Part shown: positions 35,099-42,570 of the stretch, piece after piece
Position numbering within the stretch: position 1 is the first letter of the stretch
Layout of the letters: each line of letters begins with the position of its first letter
Source of the DNA: Rufibacter sediminis
Lineage (GTDB): Bacteria; Bacteroidota; Bacteroidia; Cytophagales; Hymenobacteraceae
Direction of reading: 5' to 3'
Assembly (NCBI RefSeq): GCF_014269285.1
Contig: NZ_JACOAF010000010.1
Coordinates: 1 to 64,000, forward strand
Length of the DNA stretch: 64,000 bases
Position numbers and translations under genes: made by a program
The notes under the pieces: generated by a model
What the model saw: the letters and a program-made list of their open reading frames with translations, nothing else
Told to the model about the DNA's origin: nothing
The model's database searches: none

Positions 35099-35902
35099 AT
35101 GAGTTTGGCATTAAACCAGGTAACTGTTTCTGTGCACAACTTGCCAGAGGCGGTTGCTTTTTACAAAGGACTAGGCCTGCACCTGATTGTGCAGGCGCCG
35201 CAGTACGCCCGTTTCGTGTGCCCCAACGGGCTTTCCACCTTCTCGGTGCACCTGCACGATGACGGTACTTTTCCGCCCTCGGGCACCACGGTCTATTTTG
35301 AGTGCGTCCAACTGGACCAGCAGGTCGCCTCCCTCAAAAGCCGGGGCTACGTGTTTGAGCAGGACCCCACAGATCAGCCGTGGGAGTGGCACGAAGCGTA
35401 TCTGCATGACCCCTCGGGGAACCGCATCTGCCTGTACCATGCCAGTGAAAACCGGGTGAACCCAGGCTGGCGTCTGCCGGAGAGCAAGGCCAAGTACTTC
35501 CTTACCGAAGCCCGGTTTACCAATTGGTTGAACTCCATCCAAACCGCGCTGAGCGACAACGATGCAATTACCTTTCAGAAACTCTTCGCCGCCGATGTCC
35601 GGTTGCTGGAGTCGCCGTTTGCCGCCCCGGTGTTTGGCTCCGGCAAGGTCAAGCACCACTGGGACAAAGCCATGGGCCTTTACGCTAACGTGTCCTACAA
35701 CCTCATTGGCGTGCAGGGCAACGTAGGCTACGCGCAACTGGAAGGCACTTGGGGTACTTCTGAAAGCGTGGTCTATAGCGCCATGCTGGCCCTCCGGTTC
35801 AACCCGGCCGGGCTCTGCACCGAGGTGATCGTCTGGGGCGGCCCCACCATCTCCCGGGGCGTCATGCTGAAGAACGTTTCCGGGGTGTTTTCCAGAAACT
35901 AA
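35099..35902 (+). CDS. VOC domain fused to an NTF2-like domain
   Basis: Residues 1-120 form a glyoxalase/VOC domain (NQVTVSVHNLPEAVAFYKGLGL, VYFECVQLDQQVASLKSRGY, EAYLHDPSGNRICLYHASE). Residues about 140-255 resemble SnoaL/NTF2-like proteins (WLNSIQTALSDNDAITFQKLFAADVRLLESPF, then VSYNLIGVQGNVGYAQLEGTW). No enzyme activity can be named. The gene starts 19 bases after ahpD and may share its transcript, suggesting a role in coping with reactive compounds (inference). The last eight residues and the stop codon are encoded by a Pal40 palindrome. Confidence 0.75.
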   Translation: MSLALNQVTVSVHNLPEAVAFYKGLGLHLIVQAPQYARFVCPNGLSTFSVHLHDDGTFPPSGTTVYFECVQLDQQVASLKSRGYVFEQDPTDQPWEWHEAYLHDPSGNRICLYHASENRVNPGWRLPESKAKYFLTEARFTNWLNSIQTALSDNDAITFQKLFAADVRLLESPFAAPVFGSGKVKHHWDKAMGLYANVSYNLIGVQGNVGYAQLEGTWGTSESVVYSAMLALRFNPAGLCTEVIVWGGPTISRGVMLKNVSGVFSRN

Positions 35903-35911
35903 GCCTAAAAT
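35874..35911. repeat. Pal40 palindrome copy overlapping a stop codon
   Basis: ACGTTTCCGGGGTGTTTTCC on the left and GAAACTAAGCCTAAAAT on the right. The TAA at 35900-35902 is the stop codon of the VOC/NTF2-like gene, so the element supplies the C-terminal residues VSGVFSRN. Confidence 0.8.
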
Positions 35912-35989
35912 ACAGTAGGGGCAATCCCTGGTGGTTGCCCTTATGATGATAGCAGCAAAGGGCAACCACCAGGGATTGCCCCTGTATTT
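35908..35989. repeat. Long hairpin made of two inverted GGGCAACCACCAGGGATTGC repeats
   Basis: Core arms 35918-35942 and 35958-35982 are 25 bases and exactly complementary; outer AAATACAG and CTGTATTT extend the stem past a 2-base bulge. Loop 35943-35957. A single diverged arm recurs at 36311-36339. Confidence 0.9.
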
Positions 35990-36043
35990 AAAGTAAAACG
36001 AAGTGCCCCCCGCTATCAAGTCGTGGGCAGTTCGTTTTACTTT
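35990..36043. repeat. 19-base inverted repeat
   Basis: AAAGTAAAACGAAGTGCCC (35990-36008) and GGGCAGTTCGTTTTACTTT (36025-36043) pair at 18 of 19 positions around a 16-base loop. It directly follows the previous hairpin. Confidence 0.85.
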
Positions 36044-36050
36044 CTCTCCC

Positions 36051-36126
36051 TGGCGCGAGTCTCCAGACTCGTGCCATCAGATAATGGGTAGTCTCCCGAC
36101 TACCCTCGCTGCTCAGCAGCGAAACC
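36051..36126 (-). repeat. Composite three-hairpin element, copy 1
   Basis: Three hairpins in a row: CGAGTCT/AGACTCG (36056-36071), GGGTAGTC/GACTACCC (36086-36105) and TCGCTGCT/AGCAGCGA (36106-36122). Read on the minus strand, the 76 bases align almost end to end with 41660-41733. Confidence 0.85.
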
Positions 36127-36239
36127 GGCAGTGCAGAGTTCTTCGTTAAGGAGTTACTGAGTGATGCCTTACCTATCATGAACTGGCGGAAAGGTATGGA
36201 AGTGAAATCCAAGCTGTGACAATGCCTGGATTGTGGTTC

Positions 36240-36295
36240 CCGGCGAGTCTGGAGACTCGCTTCATCCGAAGTCACGAGACGGAAGTCTCGCGCCA
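36240..36295 (+). repeat. Two-hairpin relative of the composite element, copy 3
   Basis: GCGAGTC/GACTCGC (36243-36260) and CGAGAC/GTCTCG (36275-36290) followed by CGCCA. The order, spacing and 3' end match hairpins two and three of the composite element, with different but still pairing stem bases. Confidence 0.75.
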
Positions 36296-36310
36296 GATGG
36301 AGGCAAATGT

Positions 36311-36339
36311 AAGGGCGACCACAAGGGATTGCCCCTACA
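36311..36339. repeat. Solitary arm of the GGGATTGCCCC repeat
   Basis: AAGGGCGACCACAAGGGATT then GCCCCTACA, closely matching one arm of the hairpin at 35908-35989. Confidence 0.7.
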
Positions 36340-36340
36340 A

Positions 36341-36380
36341 ACAGAAAGGCCCTCTACTTTGCAGCAGAGGGCCTTTCTGT
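36341..36380. terminator. Terminator hairpin downstream of rny
   Basis: ACAGAAAGGCCCTCT (36341-36355) and AGAGGGCCTTTCTGT (36366-36380) are perfect complements. It lies 60 bases past the rny stop codon and can work in either direction. Confidence 0.75.
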
Positions 36381-36381
36381 G

Positions 36382-36409
36382 TTCTTTCCAGAAATCAGCT
36401 CCAAAACGG
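36382..36409. repeat. Half Pal40 palindrome
   Basis: Only the right half is well kept: TTCCAGAAATCAGCTCCAAA then ACGG. The left half has merged with the terminator hairpin. Confidence 0.55.
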
Positions 36410-36442
36410 GAGTCTAACTTCTAGCGTCTTAAATCCATTGTC

Positions 36443-38035
36443 TTACTTGGCGTAAGACACAGAGCGCATTTCCCGGATGACCGTGATTTTGATCTGGCCG
36501 GGGTACTGCATTTCTTTCTCAATCTTCTGGGAGATGTCAAAAGACAGCTGTTGGGCGCGTTCGTCGGTGACGTTATCAGCGTCTACCATCACGCGGAGTT
36601 CACGGCCGGCCTGAATGGCGTAGCACTGATTCACACCGTCAAACGAGTGGGCGGTTTCTTCCAGCTCTTTCAGACGCTTGATGTACGACTCCATGATCTC
36701 GCGGCGGGCACCAGGACGGGAGCCGGAGATGGCATCACACGACTGAATGATAGGAGAGATCATAGCGGTCATCTCAATCTCGTCGTGGTGCGCCCCGATG
36801 GCGTTGCATACGTCTGGGTGCTCTTTGTATTGCTGGGCCAGCTGCATACCAATGATAGCGTGCGGCAGTTCCGGCTCTTCGGTGGTTACTTTCCCGATGT
36901 CGTGGAGCAGGCCGGCGCGTTTGGCGTGCTTCACGTTCAGGCCCAGTTCAGCGGCCATAGTGGCGCAAAGATTGGCTACTTCTCTGGAGTGTTGCAGCAG
37001 GTTCTGGCCGTAAGAGGACCGGAAGCGCATGCGGCCCACCATCTTAATCAGTTCTGGGTGTAGGCCGTGGATACCTAGGTCAATGGCGGTACGCTCACCA
37101 ATTTCCACAATCTCCTCTTCAATGCTTTTCTTGGTCTTGGACACTACTTCCTCAATACGGGCCGGGTGAATACGACCATCAGCTACGAGGCGGTGTAATG
37201 ATAAACGGGCAATCTCGCGGCGAACTGGGTCAAAACCAGAGATGATGATGGCTTCCGGGGTGTCATCCACGATGATCTCCACGCCGGTAGCGGCTTCCAG
37301 GGCACGGATGTTACGGCCTTCACGACCAATAATCTTGCCTTTAATATCGTCTGACTCAATGTTGAAGATGGACACGCAGTTCTCAATGGCGTGCTCAGCG
37401 GCGGTGCGCTGGATGGTCTCAATTACTACCTTTTTGGCTTCTTTGGTAGCGGTGAGCTTGGCCTCGGCCACAATGTCTTTGATGTAAGAAGAGGCGCGGG
37501 TAGAGGCTTCCGACTTCAGGTTCTCCACCAACTGCTCGCGGGCTTCCTCGGCGCTCAGGTTGGCGATGCGCTCCAGACGACTCAGAATCTCGTGGTGGTC
37601 TTGCTCTACTTTGCTGAGTTTGTCGCGGTACTGGGCCTCCAGGTCTTCTTTGCGCTTGTTGAAGCCTTCCAGTTGCTGGTTCAGTTTGTCTTTGAGAACG
37701 TCGGTTTCCTGCTCTTTTTTCTTCAGGTCTTCCTGCTGCTTGGTAATGAACTGCTCGCGCTGCTTTACCTTGTTCTCGTTCTGGATGATGATGTTCTTCT
37801 TGCGGTTGGCCTCTTCCTCGTGCTCGGCTTTCAGCTTCAGGAAGTGCTCCTTGGCTTCCAGCATCTTGTCTTTCTTCTGGGTCTCGGCTTTCACCTCCGC
37901 CTCGCGGATGATGAGTTTGGCCCGTTCAGTGGCCTGTTCTTCCTGCTCCTTGAAGAGCTTCAGGAGCAGTACACGGCCCGCGTAGAAGCCTATGCCGGCG
38001 CCTACTACCGCTGCTAAAATGATATAAATAGTCAT
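36443..38035 (-). CDS. rny: Ribonuclease Y
   Basis: A membrane-anchored endoribonuclease that starts mRNA decay. The 530-residue protein has an N-terminal membrane segment (about 4-20), a long charged coiled coil (about 25-200), a KH RNA-binding domain ([19 protein letters not shown]) and an HD catalytic domain with [17 protein letters not shown] and AGLLHDIGK. Length and order are standard. It is the last gene of pheT-orf98-zapA-rny, 68 bases after zapA. Confidence 0.97.
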   Translation of the reverse strand: MTIYIILAAVVGAGIGFYAGRVLLLKLFKEQEEQATERAKLIIREAEVKAETQKKDKMLEAKEHFLKLKAEHEEEANRKKNIIIQNENKVKQREQFITKQQEDLKKKEQETDVLKDKLNQQLEGFNKRKEDLEAQYRDKLSKVEQDHHEILSRLERIANLSAEEAREQLVENLKSEASTRASSYIKDIVAEAKLTATKEAKKVVIETIQRTAAEHAIENCVSIFNIESDDIKGKIIGREGRNIRALEAATGVEIIVDDTPEAIIISGFDPVRREIARLSLHRLVADGRIHPARIEEVVSKTKKSIEEEIVEIGERTAIDLGIHGLHPELIKMVGRMRFRSSYGQNLLQHSREVANLCATMAAELGLNVKHAKRAGLLHDIGKVTTEEPELPHAIIGMQLAQQYKEHPDVCNAIGAHHDEIEMTAMISPIIQSCDAISGSRPGARREIMESYIKRLKELEETAHSFDGVNQCYAIQAGRELRVMVDADNVTDERAQQLSFDISQKIEKEMQYPGQIKITVIREMRSVSYAK

Positions 38036-38103
38036 GGCTATAACTTTAAAAGGTTATGTTATAGCAATGACACTGAGCCAATCGGGGCGGAGCGGACGGT
38101 GAA

Positions 38104-38394
38104 TTATCCGAGCTGCAGAGAAGAGAGCAGTTGGTTTAAAGAAGAGAGTTTTTCTTCCAACGATAGTTGGGTTTCTACGGCGGCGTCTTCCGTTTTTATC
38201 TTGTCAGCGGCGGTTTCCAAAGCAATCATGGCCAGCAGGTCCTGCTTGTCATGAATCCCGAACTCCTCCCTGAACATTCTCAGGCGCTCGTTCAGGTATT
38301 TACCGGCCTGCCGCAGCCTTTCTTCCTCGTCCTCGTTTACCCGCATTGGATATTCGCGGTCGGCTATCTTGATGCGTATAGATAACTCACTCAT
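38104..38394 (-). CDS. zapA: Cell division protein ZapA
   Basis: A 96-residue FtsZ-binding protein that bundles filaments at the division ring. IRIKIADREYPMRVNEDEEERLRQAGKYLNERLRMFRE followed by a dimer-forming coiled coil is typical of the family; AMIALETAADKIKTE matches the conserved helix. It lies between a coiled-coil orf98 and rny in an arrangement common in Bacteroidota. Confidence 0.92.
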   Translation of the reverse strand: MSELSIRIKIADREYPMRVNEDEEERLRQAGKYLNERLRMFREEFGIHDKQDLLAMIALETAADKIKTEDAAVETQLSLEEKLSSLNQLLSSLQLG

Positions 38395-38571
38395 GTCCAG
38401 ATGCTGTTAAGGGCTGCCGTGGCGCGTTTGTTGGTTAGAAGGTTGCCCTGCGATGTCATAAAAAAGTAAAAGTTCCGCATGTCAAGCCTAAGGTTCTAAA
38501 TTGGTATAGCCGCGTGCGAACACGCCTTTAAAAGAGAACAAACAACAACCGCAACCAGACAACCCGTTCTT
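38395..38571. other. Spacer between orf98 and zapA
   Basis: A 177-base gap on the transcribed minus strand. A short stem (AGGGC with GCCCT, about 38413-38451) is visible just before the zapA start. In some bacteria 6S RNA lies next to zapA; I could not recognise its open bubble here and make no RNA call. Confidence 0.35.
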
Positions 38572-38868
38572 CTATTCTCTTAAATAAGCGATGCACTTGT
38601 CAATCTCGCGCAAGTACTCGTTTATTTTCAGCTTCAACTCCGTTGAACTGGCAGTGTCTACTGCTATGGTTTGTACAATTTTACTAATATTATCTTGATT
38701 CTGAAAATTTTTTATCTCAGCATCTTTTTCCTGAATCACCTGCTGGAGGCGCGCTATTTCCTGGTGGGCTGCCTGTAACCGCTCCTGGCCCGCCTGGTAC
38801 TGCTTTACCAGCTGGTGCACTTTGCCCTCAATGGACTGGATTTGCTGAAGAGTAGATTGGTCAGACAT
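38572..38868 (-). CDS. Small coiled-coil protein next to zapA (orf98)
   Basis: A 98-residue soluble protein, almost wholly heptad-like (LQQIQSIEGKVHQLVKQYQAGQ to EIARLQQVIQEKDAEIKNFQ), ending in LKLKINEYLREIDKCIAYL. No signal or membrane segment. It starts one base after the pheT stop codon, so it is translationally coupled to pheT, and precedes zapA. In form it resembles ZapB, the coiled-coil partner of ZapA in gammaproteobacteria, but there is no clear sequence similarity I can assert. A division role is inferred from position. Confidence 0.75.
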   Translation of the reverse strand: MSDQSTLQQIQSIEGKVHQLVKQYQAGQERLQAAHQEIARLQQVIQEKDAEIKNFQNQDNISKIVQTIAVDTASSTELKLKINEYLREIDKCIAYLRE

Positions 38869-38869
38869 C

Positions 38870-41284
38870 TTACTTCCGGATTACGGCTCCTAGTTGGTGC
38901 TCAAACTGTTGCATCAGGCGGCTCATGGTTGAATCAATCACTTTGTCAGTAAGCGTCTGGTTCTTGTCCTGCAGGGTGAAGCTGATGGCGATGGCTTTCT
39001 TGCCGCTCTCAATCTTATCACCCTCGTAGACGTCAAACACATTCACCTCCTGAAGCAATTTCCGCTCTACCCGCTGGGCCACCTGTTTGATTTGGTCAAA
39101 AGATACGGATTTTTCCACCACCAAGGACAAGTCGCGGCGCACTTCGGGGAATTTGGAAAGCTCCTCAAACACCAGCTTGTCTTTGTAGTTGCGCAACAAA
39201 TAATCCCAATTCAGCTCAGCGTACCATACGGGCTCTTTCACGTCTACCTGCTTGCACACGCTGTCTTTCAGCAAACCGATGTGGCCCAAGGTCACATCGC
39301 CTTTCTGGTAGGTCACGCCGCCCGCCAGGTACGGGTGCTGGGTAGGCTGGGTGGTGAAGTTTGGCTGACGGCATAGCGTCAGGACCTGCTGCACCTGTCC
39401 GGCCAGATCATGGAAAGAAGCCTTAGCGGTAGCCTGCTGCCAGCTCTCCGCAGCCCGGTTGCCGGTCATGAACAAGGCCAGGTAGTTGTTCTCTTTGTAT
39501 TTCTCGCCGTCTTTGCGGTAGGTTTTGCCAATCTCAAACACCTTCAAATCACGCTGACGGCGATTGATGTTGTGGCGTAGCACTTCCAGTCCAGAGTACA
39601 CCAGGGTCAGGCGCATGGCATCCAGGTCCTCTGAGTTGTAGTTCAGGATAGGCACCAGCTCCGCGGGCGTGTTGCCCTCGGCGTCTTTGTAGTAGTTGGA
39701 ATTGGTGAGCGAGTTGGTGATGGTCTCCAGGTAGCCGTTGGCCGCCAGCGCATCCGCAATGCGCTTGGTGATCACCTCGGGGTCCGGATTCGGGAATTTG
39801 GCCAGGAAGCTGGCGGCCAGGTTCTCACTCAGGTGAATGTTGTTGTAGCCGTAGATGCGCAGGACCTCTTCCACCACATCGGCCTCACGGGTCACGTCCA
39901 CTTTGTAGGGTGGAATGTCCAGCAGCAGTTCCTCCGCCGTTTCTTCGGCCACTCCAATGCCCAGATCGGTTAAGATTTCCTTGATTCTGACTTCGCCGAT
40001 GTGCTGCCCGATGAGCTGGTGCACGCGGGCGTAGCTCACCCGGATCTGCGTAGGCTGCACCGGGGTTGGGTATACATCCACAATGTCGGATGACACTTCG
40101 CCGCCCGCTACTTCCTGTATCAGCAACGCTGCCCGCTTCAAAGCCGTGAGGACCATGTTGGGATCAGTGCCGCGCTCATACCGGAACGAGGAATCGGTTT
40201 TGAGGCCGTGGGTCTGGGACGTTTTCCGGATTCCGGCCGGGGCGAAGTAAGCGCTTTCCAGGAAGATGTTCTGGGTCGCCTCAGTCACGCCCGCCTGCAA
40301 ACCCCCGAAGACACCGGCCAGCACCATCGGCTCCTCGGCATTGCTGATGGTCAGGTCCTCGGCGCGCAAAGTGCGCTCCTCGCTGTCCAGCGTCGTGAAC
40401 TTAGCGCCTTCTGTAGCGTTTTTCACGATGATTTTACCGCCCTTGATTTTCTCGGCATCAAACGCGTGCATGGGCTGGCCCAGCTCGTGCAGCACGTAAT
40501 TGGTCACGTCCACCACGTTGTTGATAGGCGACAACCCGATGGCCCGAAGGCGCTGTTGCAGCCACTTAGGCGATTCCTGCACTTTGACGCCCGAAATGCT
40601 CACGCCCGCGTAACGGGGGCAAGCTGCTGTATTCTCCACTTCCACCGAGATGGGCAGATGGGTATTGGCTACGGTGAAACCGCTTACGTCTGGCAGTTGG
40701 TACGGGGTCTTGAGCAGGGCCTGCAGATCACGGGCGACGCCCAGGTGGGAGGCGGCATCGGCGCGGTTAGGCGTCAGGCCAATCTCGAACACCTCGTCAG
40801 AAGCCAACCCGAAGTACTGGGCTGCCGGGGTTCCGTTGGGCAAATCAGTGTCCAGCACCATAATGCCGGAGTGGTCCGTGCCCAGGCCAATTTCGTCCTC
40901 GGCGCAGATCATTCCCTCAGAAACCGCACCTCTGATTTTCGATTTCTTGATCTGGAAGGGCTCGCCGCCGGCAGGGTACAAGGTCGCGCCTACCGTGGCG
41001 ATGATTACTTTCTGGCCCGCGGCTACGTTGGCCGCGCCGCACACGATGTGCTTGGGCTCGCCCTCGCCGGTATCTACCGTAGTCACGCTCAGTTTGTCGG
41101 CATCAGGGTGTTTGGCACAGGTGAGCACTTCGCCGATGACCATGCCTTTGAGGCCGCCGGGCACTACGTCTACGGTTTCAATGCCTTCTACCTCCAGACC
41201 GGCATCGGTGAGGAGCTTGCCCACTTCCAGGGCGGGTTTATCTATAGCAATTAAGGTTTTCAGCCAATCCAGTGATATGCGCAT
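38870..41284 (-). CDS. pheT: Phenylalanyl-tRNA synthetase beta subunit
   Basis: The 804-residue beta subunit of the alpha2-beta2 enzyme that charges tRNA-Phe. Domains in order: N-terminal MRISLDWLKTLI, an EMAP-like tRNA-binding domain (about 40-150, GMVIGEVLTCAKHPDADKLS), B3/4 editing domain (about 215-370), B5 (about 405-470), synthetase core, and the C-terminal anticodon-binding FDX-ACB domain (about 710-804, SKFPEVRRDLSLVVEKSVSF). Full length. It heads the pheT-orf98-zapA-rny unit. pheS is not adjacent. Confidence 0.97.
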   Translation of the reverse strand: MRISLDWLKTLIAIDKPALEVGKLLTDAGLEVEGIETVDVVPGGLKGMVIGEVLTCAKHPDADKLSVTTVDTGEGEPKHIVCGAANVAAGQKVIIATVGATLYPAGGEPFQIKKSKIRGAVSEGMICAEDEIGLGTDHSGIMVLDTDLPNGTPAAQYFGLASDEVFEIGLTPNRADAASHLGVARDLQALLKTPYQLPDVSGFTVANTHLPISVEVENTAACPRYAGVSISGVKVQESPKWLQQRLRAIGLSPINNVVDVTNYVLHELGQPMHAFDAEKIKGGKIIVKNATEGAKFTTLDSEERTLRAEDLTISNAEEPMVLAGVFGGLQAGVTEATQNIFLESAYFAPAGIRKTSQTHGLKTDSSFRYERGTDPNMVLTALKRAALLIQEVAGGEVSSDIVDVYPTPVQPTQIRVSYARVHQLIGQHIGEVRIKEILTDLGIGVAEETAEELLLDIPPYKVDVTREADVVEEVLRIYGYNNIHLSENLAASFLAKFPNPDPEVITKRIADALAANGYLETITNSLTNSNYYKDAEGNTPAELVPILNYNSEDLDAMRLTLVYSGLEVLRHNINRRQRDLKVFEIGKTYRKDGEKYKENNYLALFMTGNRAAESWQQATAKASFHDLAGQVQQVLTLCRQPNFTTQPTQHPYLAGGVTYQKGDVTLGHIGLLKDSVCKQVDVKEPVWYAELNWDYLLRNYKDKLVFEELSKFPEVRRDLSLVVEKSVSFDQIKQVAQRVERKLLQEVNVFDVYEGDKIESGKKAIAISFTLQDKNQTLTDKVIDSTMSRLMQQFEHQLGAVIRK

Positions 41285-41353
41285 GGTGTTTCTACTCAGG
41301 GTGTGACAGGTGCGGCCACGCCGCTCCTACAGCCGTTTTGCGGCTACAATTTT

Positions 41354-41361
41354 CAAAATTA
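41354..41361 (-). promoter_or_regulatory. Putative -7 box of the pheT promoter
   Basis: CAAAATTA on the + strand reads TAATTTTG on the minus strand, an exact TAnnTTTG match about 70 bases before the pheT ATG. No -33 TTTG at the usual distance was found. Confidence 0.35.
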
Positions 41362-41450
41362 CCAAAAACTGGCAAAGATGGACGTTCTAGGTGCCTTTTT
41401 TGTGGAACGGATGGGTTGCTGCGTCAGCGGAAAAGATTTCCCAGGGAGGT

Positions 41451-41488
41451 AGTTTCGGGCCGTTTTCGGAAAAACAGGCTCAAAACGC
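41451..41488. repeat. Pal40 palindrome copy
   Basis: AGTTTCGGGCCGTTTTC on the left and GGAAAAACAGGCTCAAAACGC on the right. Confidence 0.8.
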
Positions 41489-41659
41489 AACTGGCGGAGA
41501 CCCTCGTAGAACCTTCGGACACTACAAGGTTGAGGGAGGGAAGGATAGGGCGGCGGTAAGCTTGAGAAACTCCCCTCCTAAGGTAGGAGGGGTGCCCGCA
41601 GGGCGGGGTGGTGAAAATGCCGAGAACGAAGTAGCAACTGGTACTCGCTGGAGATGCGC

Positions 41660-41733
41660 GGTTCGCTGCTATGCAGCGAGGGGAGTCTGGAGACTCCCCG
41701 TTATCTGTAGGCACGAGTCAGAGACTCGCGCCA
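41660..41733 (+). repeat. Composite three-hairpin element, copy 2
   Basis: Hairpins CGCTGC/GCAGCG, GGGGAGTC/GACTCCCC and CGAGTC/GACTCG, with the linker TTATCTG and ending CGCGCCA. Compared with copy 1, the middle stem has changed T-A to G-C on both sides, keeping the pairing. Confidence 0.85.
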
Positions 41734-41759
41734 GCGCATCTTTGAAATGCCCTTTTATT

Positions 41760-41794
41760 CACTCAGGACTCAAGACTCAGCACTCAGGACTCGC
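41760..41794. repeat. Heptanucleotide array nACTCAn, five units
   Basis: CACTCAG, GACTCAA, GACTCAG, CACTCAG and GACTCGC in tandem, ending just before the stop codon of the DUF1684 gene. Confidence 0.8.
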
Positions 41795-41799
41795 CAAGT

Positions 41800-42405
41800 T
41801 TACTTCGCAAACGTCTGCTCGCCGGCCGGAATCTTTGCTTTCAGGCGGTTCTCGGCGGGAGGCATGGGGCAGGCGAACTCGGGGTTGTAGGCGCAGAACG
41901 GGTTGTAGGCTTTGTTGAAATCCAGTACGATGGTTTGGCCATTGGGGATGGCGTCCAGGTAGCGGCCGCCGCCGTAGGTCTCAAAGCCGTTGGTCTGGTC
42001 CGTGAAGGGGATGAACAGGGTGTCTGACACGGAGCCGGCTTTCTGGAACAAGGTAACGGTGTGGGTCTGGCCGTCCAGCTCAAAGGAGGCTTTCCCTTTC
42101 ACGAAGTACGGTTCCTGGGTTCCGGTGGTCATGGGCATGGCCACAGGCTCGGCGTGTTCCTCCGGCGTGAAGTCGGCGTTGATTTCAAAGTCACGGGTGG
42201 GGGCGTAGTACTTCAGTTTGTCAAAGGCCCGGCGCATGGAGTCGGGCAGCGGAGAGCGGGTGACGCTTCTGAACGTGAGGTCCTTGTTTTCGCGGTACTT
42301 GAGAACGGCCTGGGTGTAGCTCTCGTCATTGAAGAGCAGGTCTTTCACCAGATAACCCACAATGAGCAGCACGCCAATAAGAATGATGTATTTGAATCCT
42401 TTCAT
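41800..42405 (-). CDS. DUF1684 family membrane-anchored protein
   Basis: A 201-residue protein with one N-terminal membrane segment (about 6-22, ending before KDLLFNDESY) and a periplasmic DUF1684 domain. The family signature at the C-terminus is intact: TIVLDFNKAYNPFCAYNPEFACPMPPAENRL, read as two adjacent blocks, with the two cysteines and the NPxCAYN motif. Other blocks include GGGRYLDAIP and FIPFTDQTNGFETY. The molecular function of the family is unknown. A Pal40 copy and an AATCAGC tandem repeat lie between it and radC. Confidence 0.88.
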   Translation of the reverse strand: MKGFKYIILIGVLLIVGYLVKDLLFNDESYTQAVLKYRENKDLTFRSVTRSPLPDSMRRAFDKLKYYAPTRDFEINADFTPEEHAEPVAMPMTTGTQEPYFVKGKASFELDGQTHTVTLFQKAGSVSDTLFIPFTDQTNGFETYGGGRYLDAIPNGQTIVLDFNKAYNPFCAYNPEFACPMPPAENRLKAKIPAGEQTFAK

Positions 42406-42489
42406 GAACTAAGACGGTTGAAGCCGCGAAGTTCGGAAAGAAATCAATATGTCAGCTACTACCAGACAATAGATGTGCCGGGGTGTTTC

Positions 42490-42525
42490 GTTTCAGGCCT
42501 GTTTTTCAAAAAAAGGCCCCTAAAC
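42490..42525. repeat. Pal40 palindrome copy
   Basis: GTTTCAGGCCTGTTTTTC on the left and AAAAAAAGGCCCCTAAAC on the right, between radC and the DUF1684 gene, both on the minus strand. Confidence 0.8.
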
Positions 42526-42570
42526 AGAAAAGCAGCCACTTCGCAGCAGCTGCCCTCCAGGTGGCATAAA

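Larger units (their letters stand above)
35903..36442. other. Hairpin-dense gap between the VOC gene and rny
   Basis: No gene is visible. In order the gap contains a 25-base-arm hairpin (35908-35989), a 19-base-arm hairpin (35990-36043), a composite three-hairpin element (36051-36126), a plain stretch (36127-36239), a related two-hairpin element (36240-36295), a solitary repeat arm (36311-36339), a terminator (36341-36380) and a half Pal40 (36382-36409). Confidence 0.7.
41285..41799. other. Repeat-rich gap upstream of pheT
   Basis: 515 bases without a credible gene. It holds a putative pheT -7 box (41354-41361), a Pal40 copy (41451-41488), a C/G-rich hairpin unit (CTCCCCTCCTAAGGTAGGAG, about 41571-41590, related to the G-rich units), the composite three-hairpin element (41660-41733) and a heptanucleotide array (41760-41794). 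Confidence 0.6.

Noticed and set aside
35903-36442. CRISPR array
   Set aside because: The repeats in this gap are of different families, inverted rather than direct, and unevenly spaced; no cas gene is present.
38395-38571. Possible 6S RNA next to zapA
   Set aside because: The neighbourhood is suggestive, but I could not see the closed stem, open bubble and terminal loop expected of 6S RNA.
41391-41918. Long + frame in the gap before pheT
   Set aside because: It translates repeats and ends inside the DUF1684 gene on the other strand; composition is Arg/Gly-rich chance coding.
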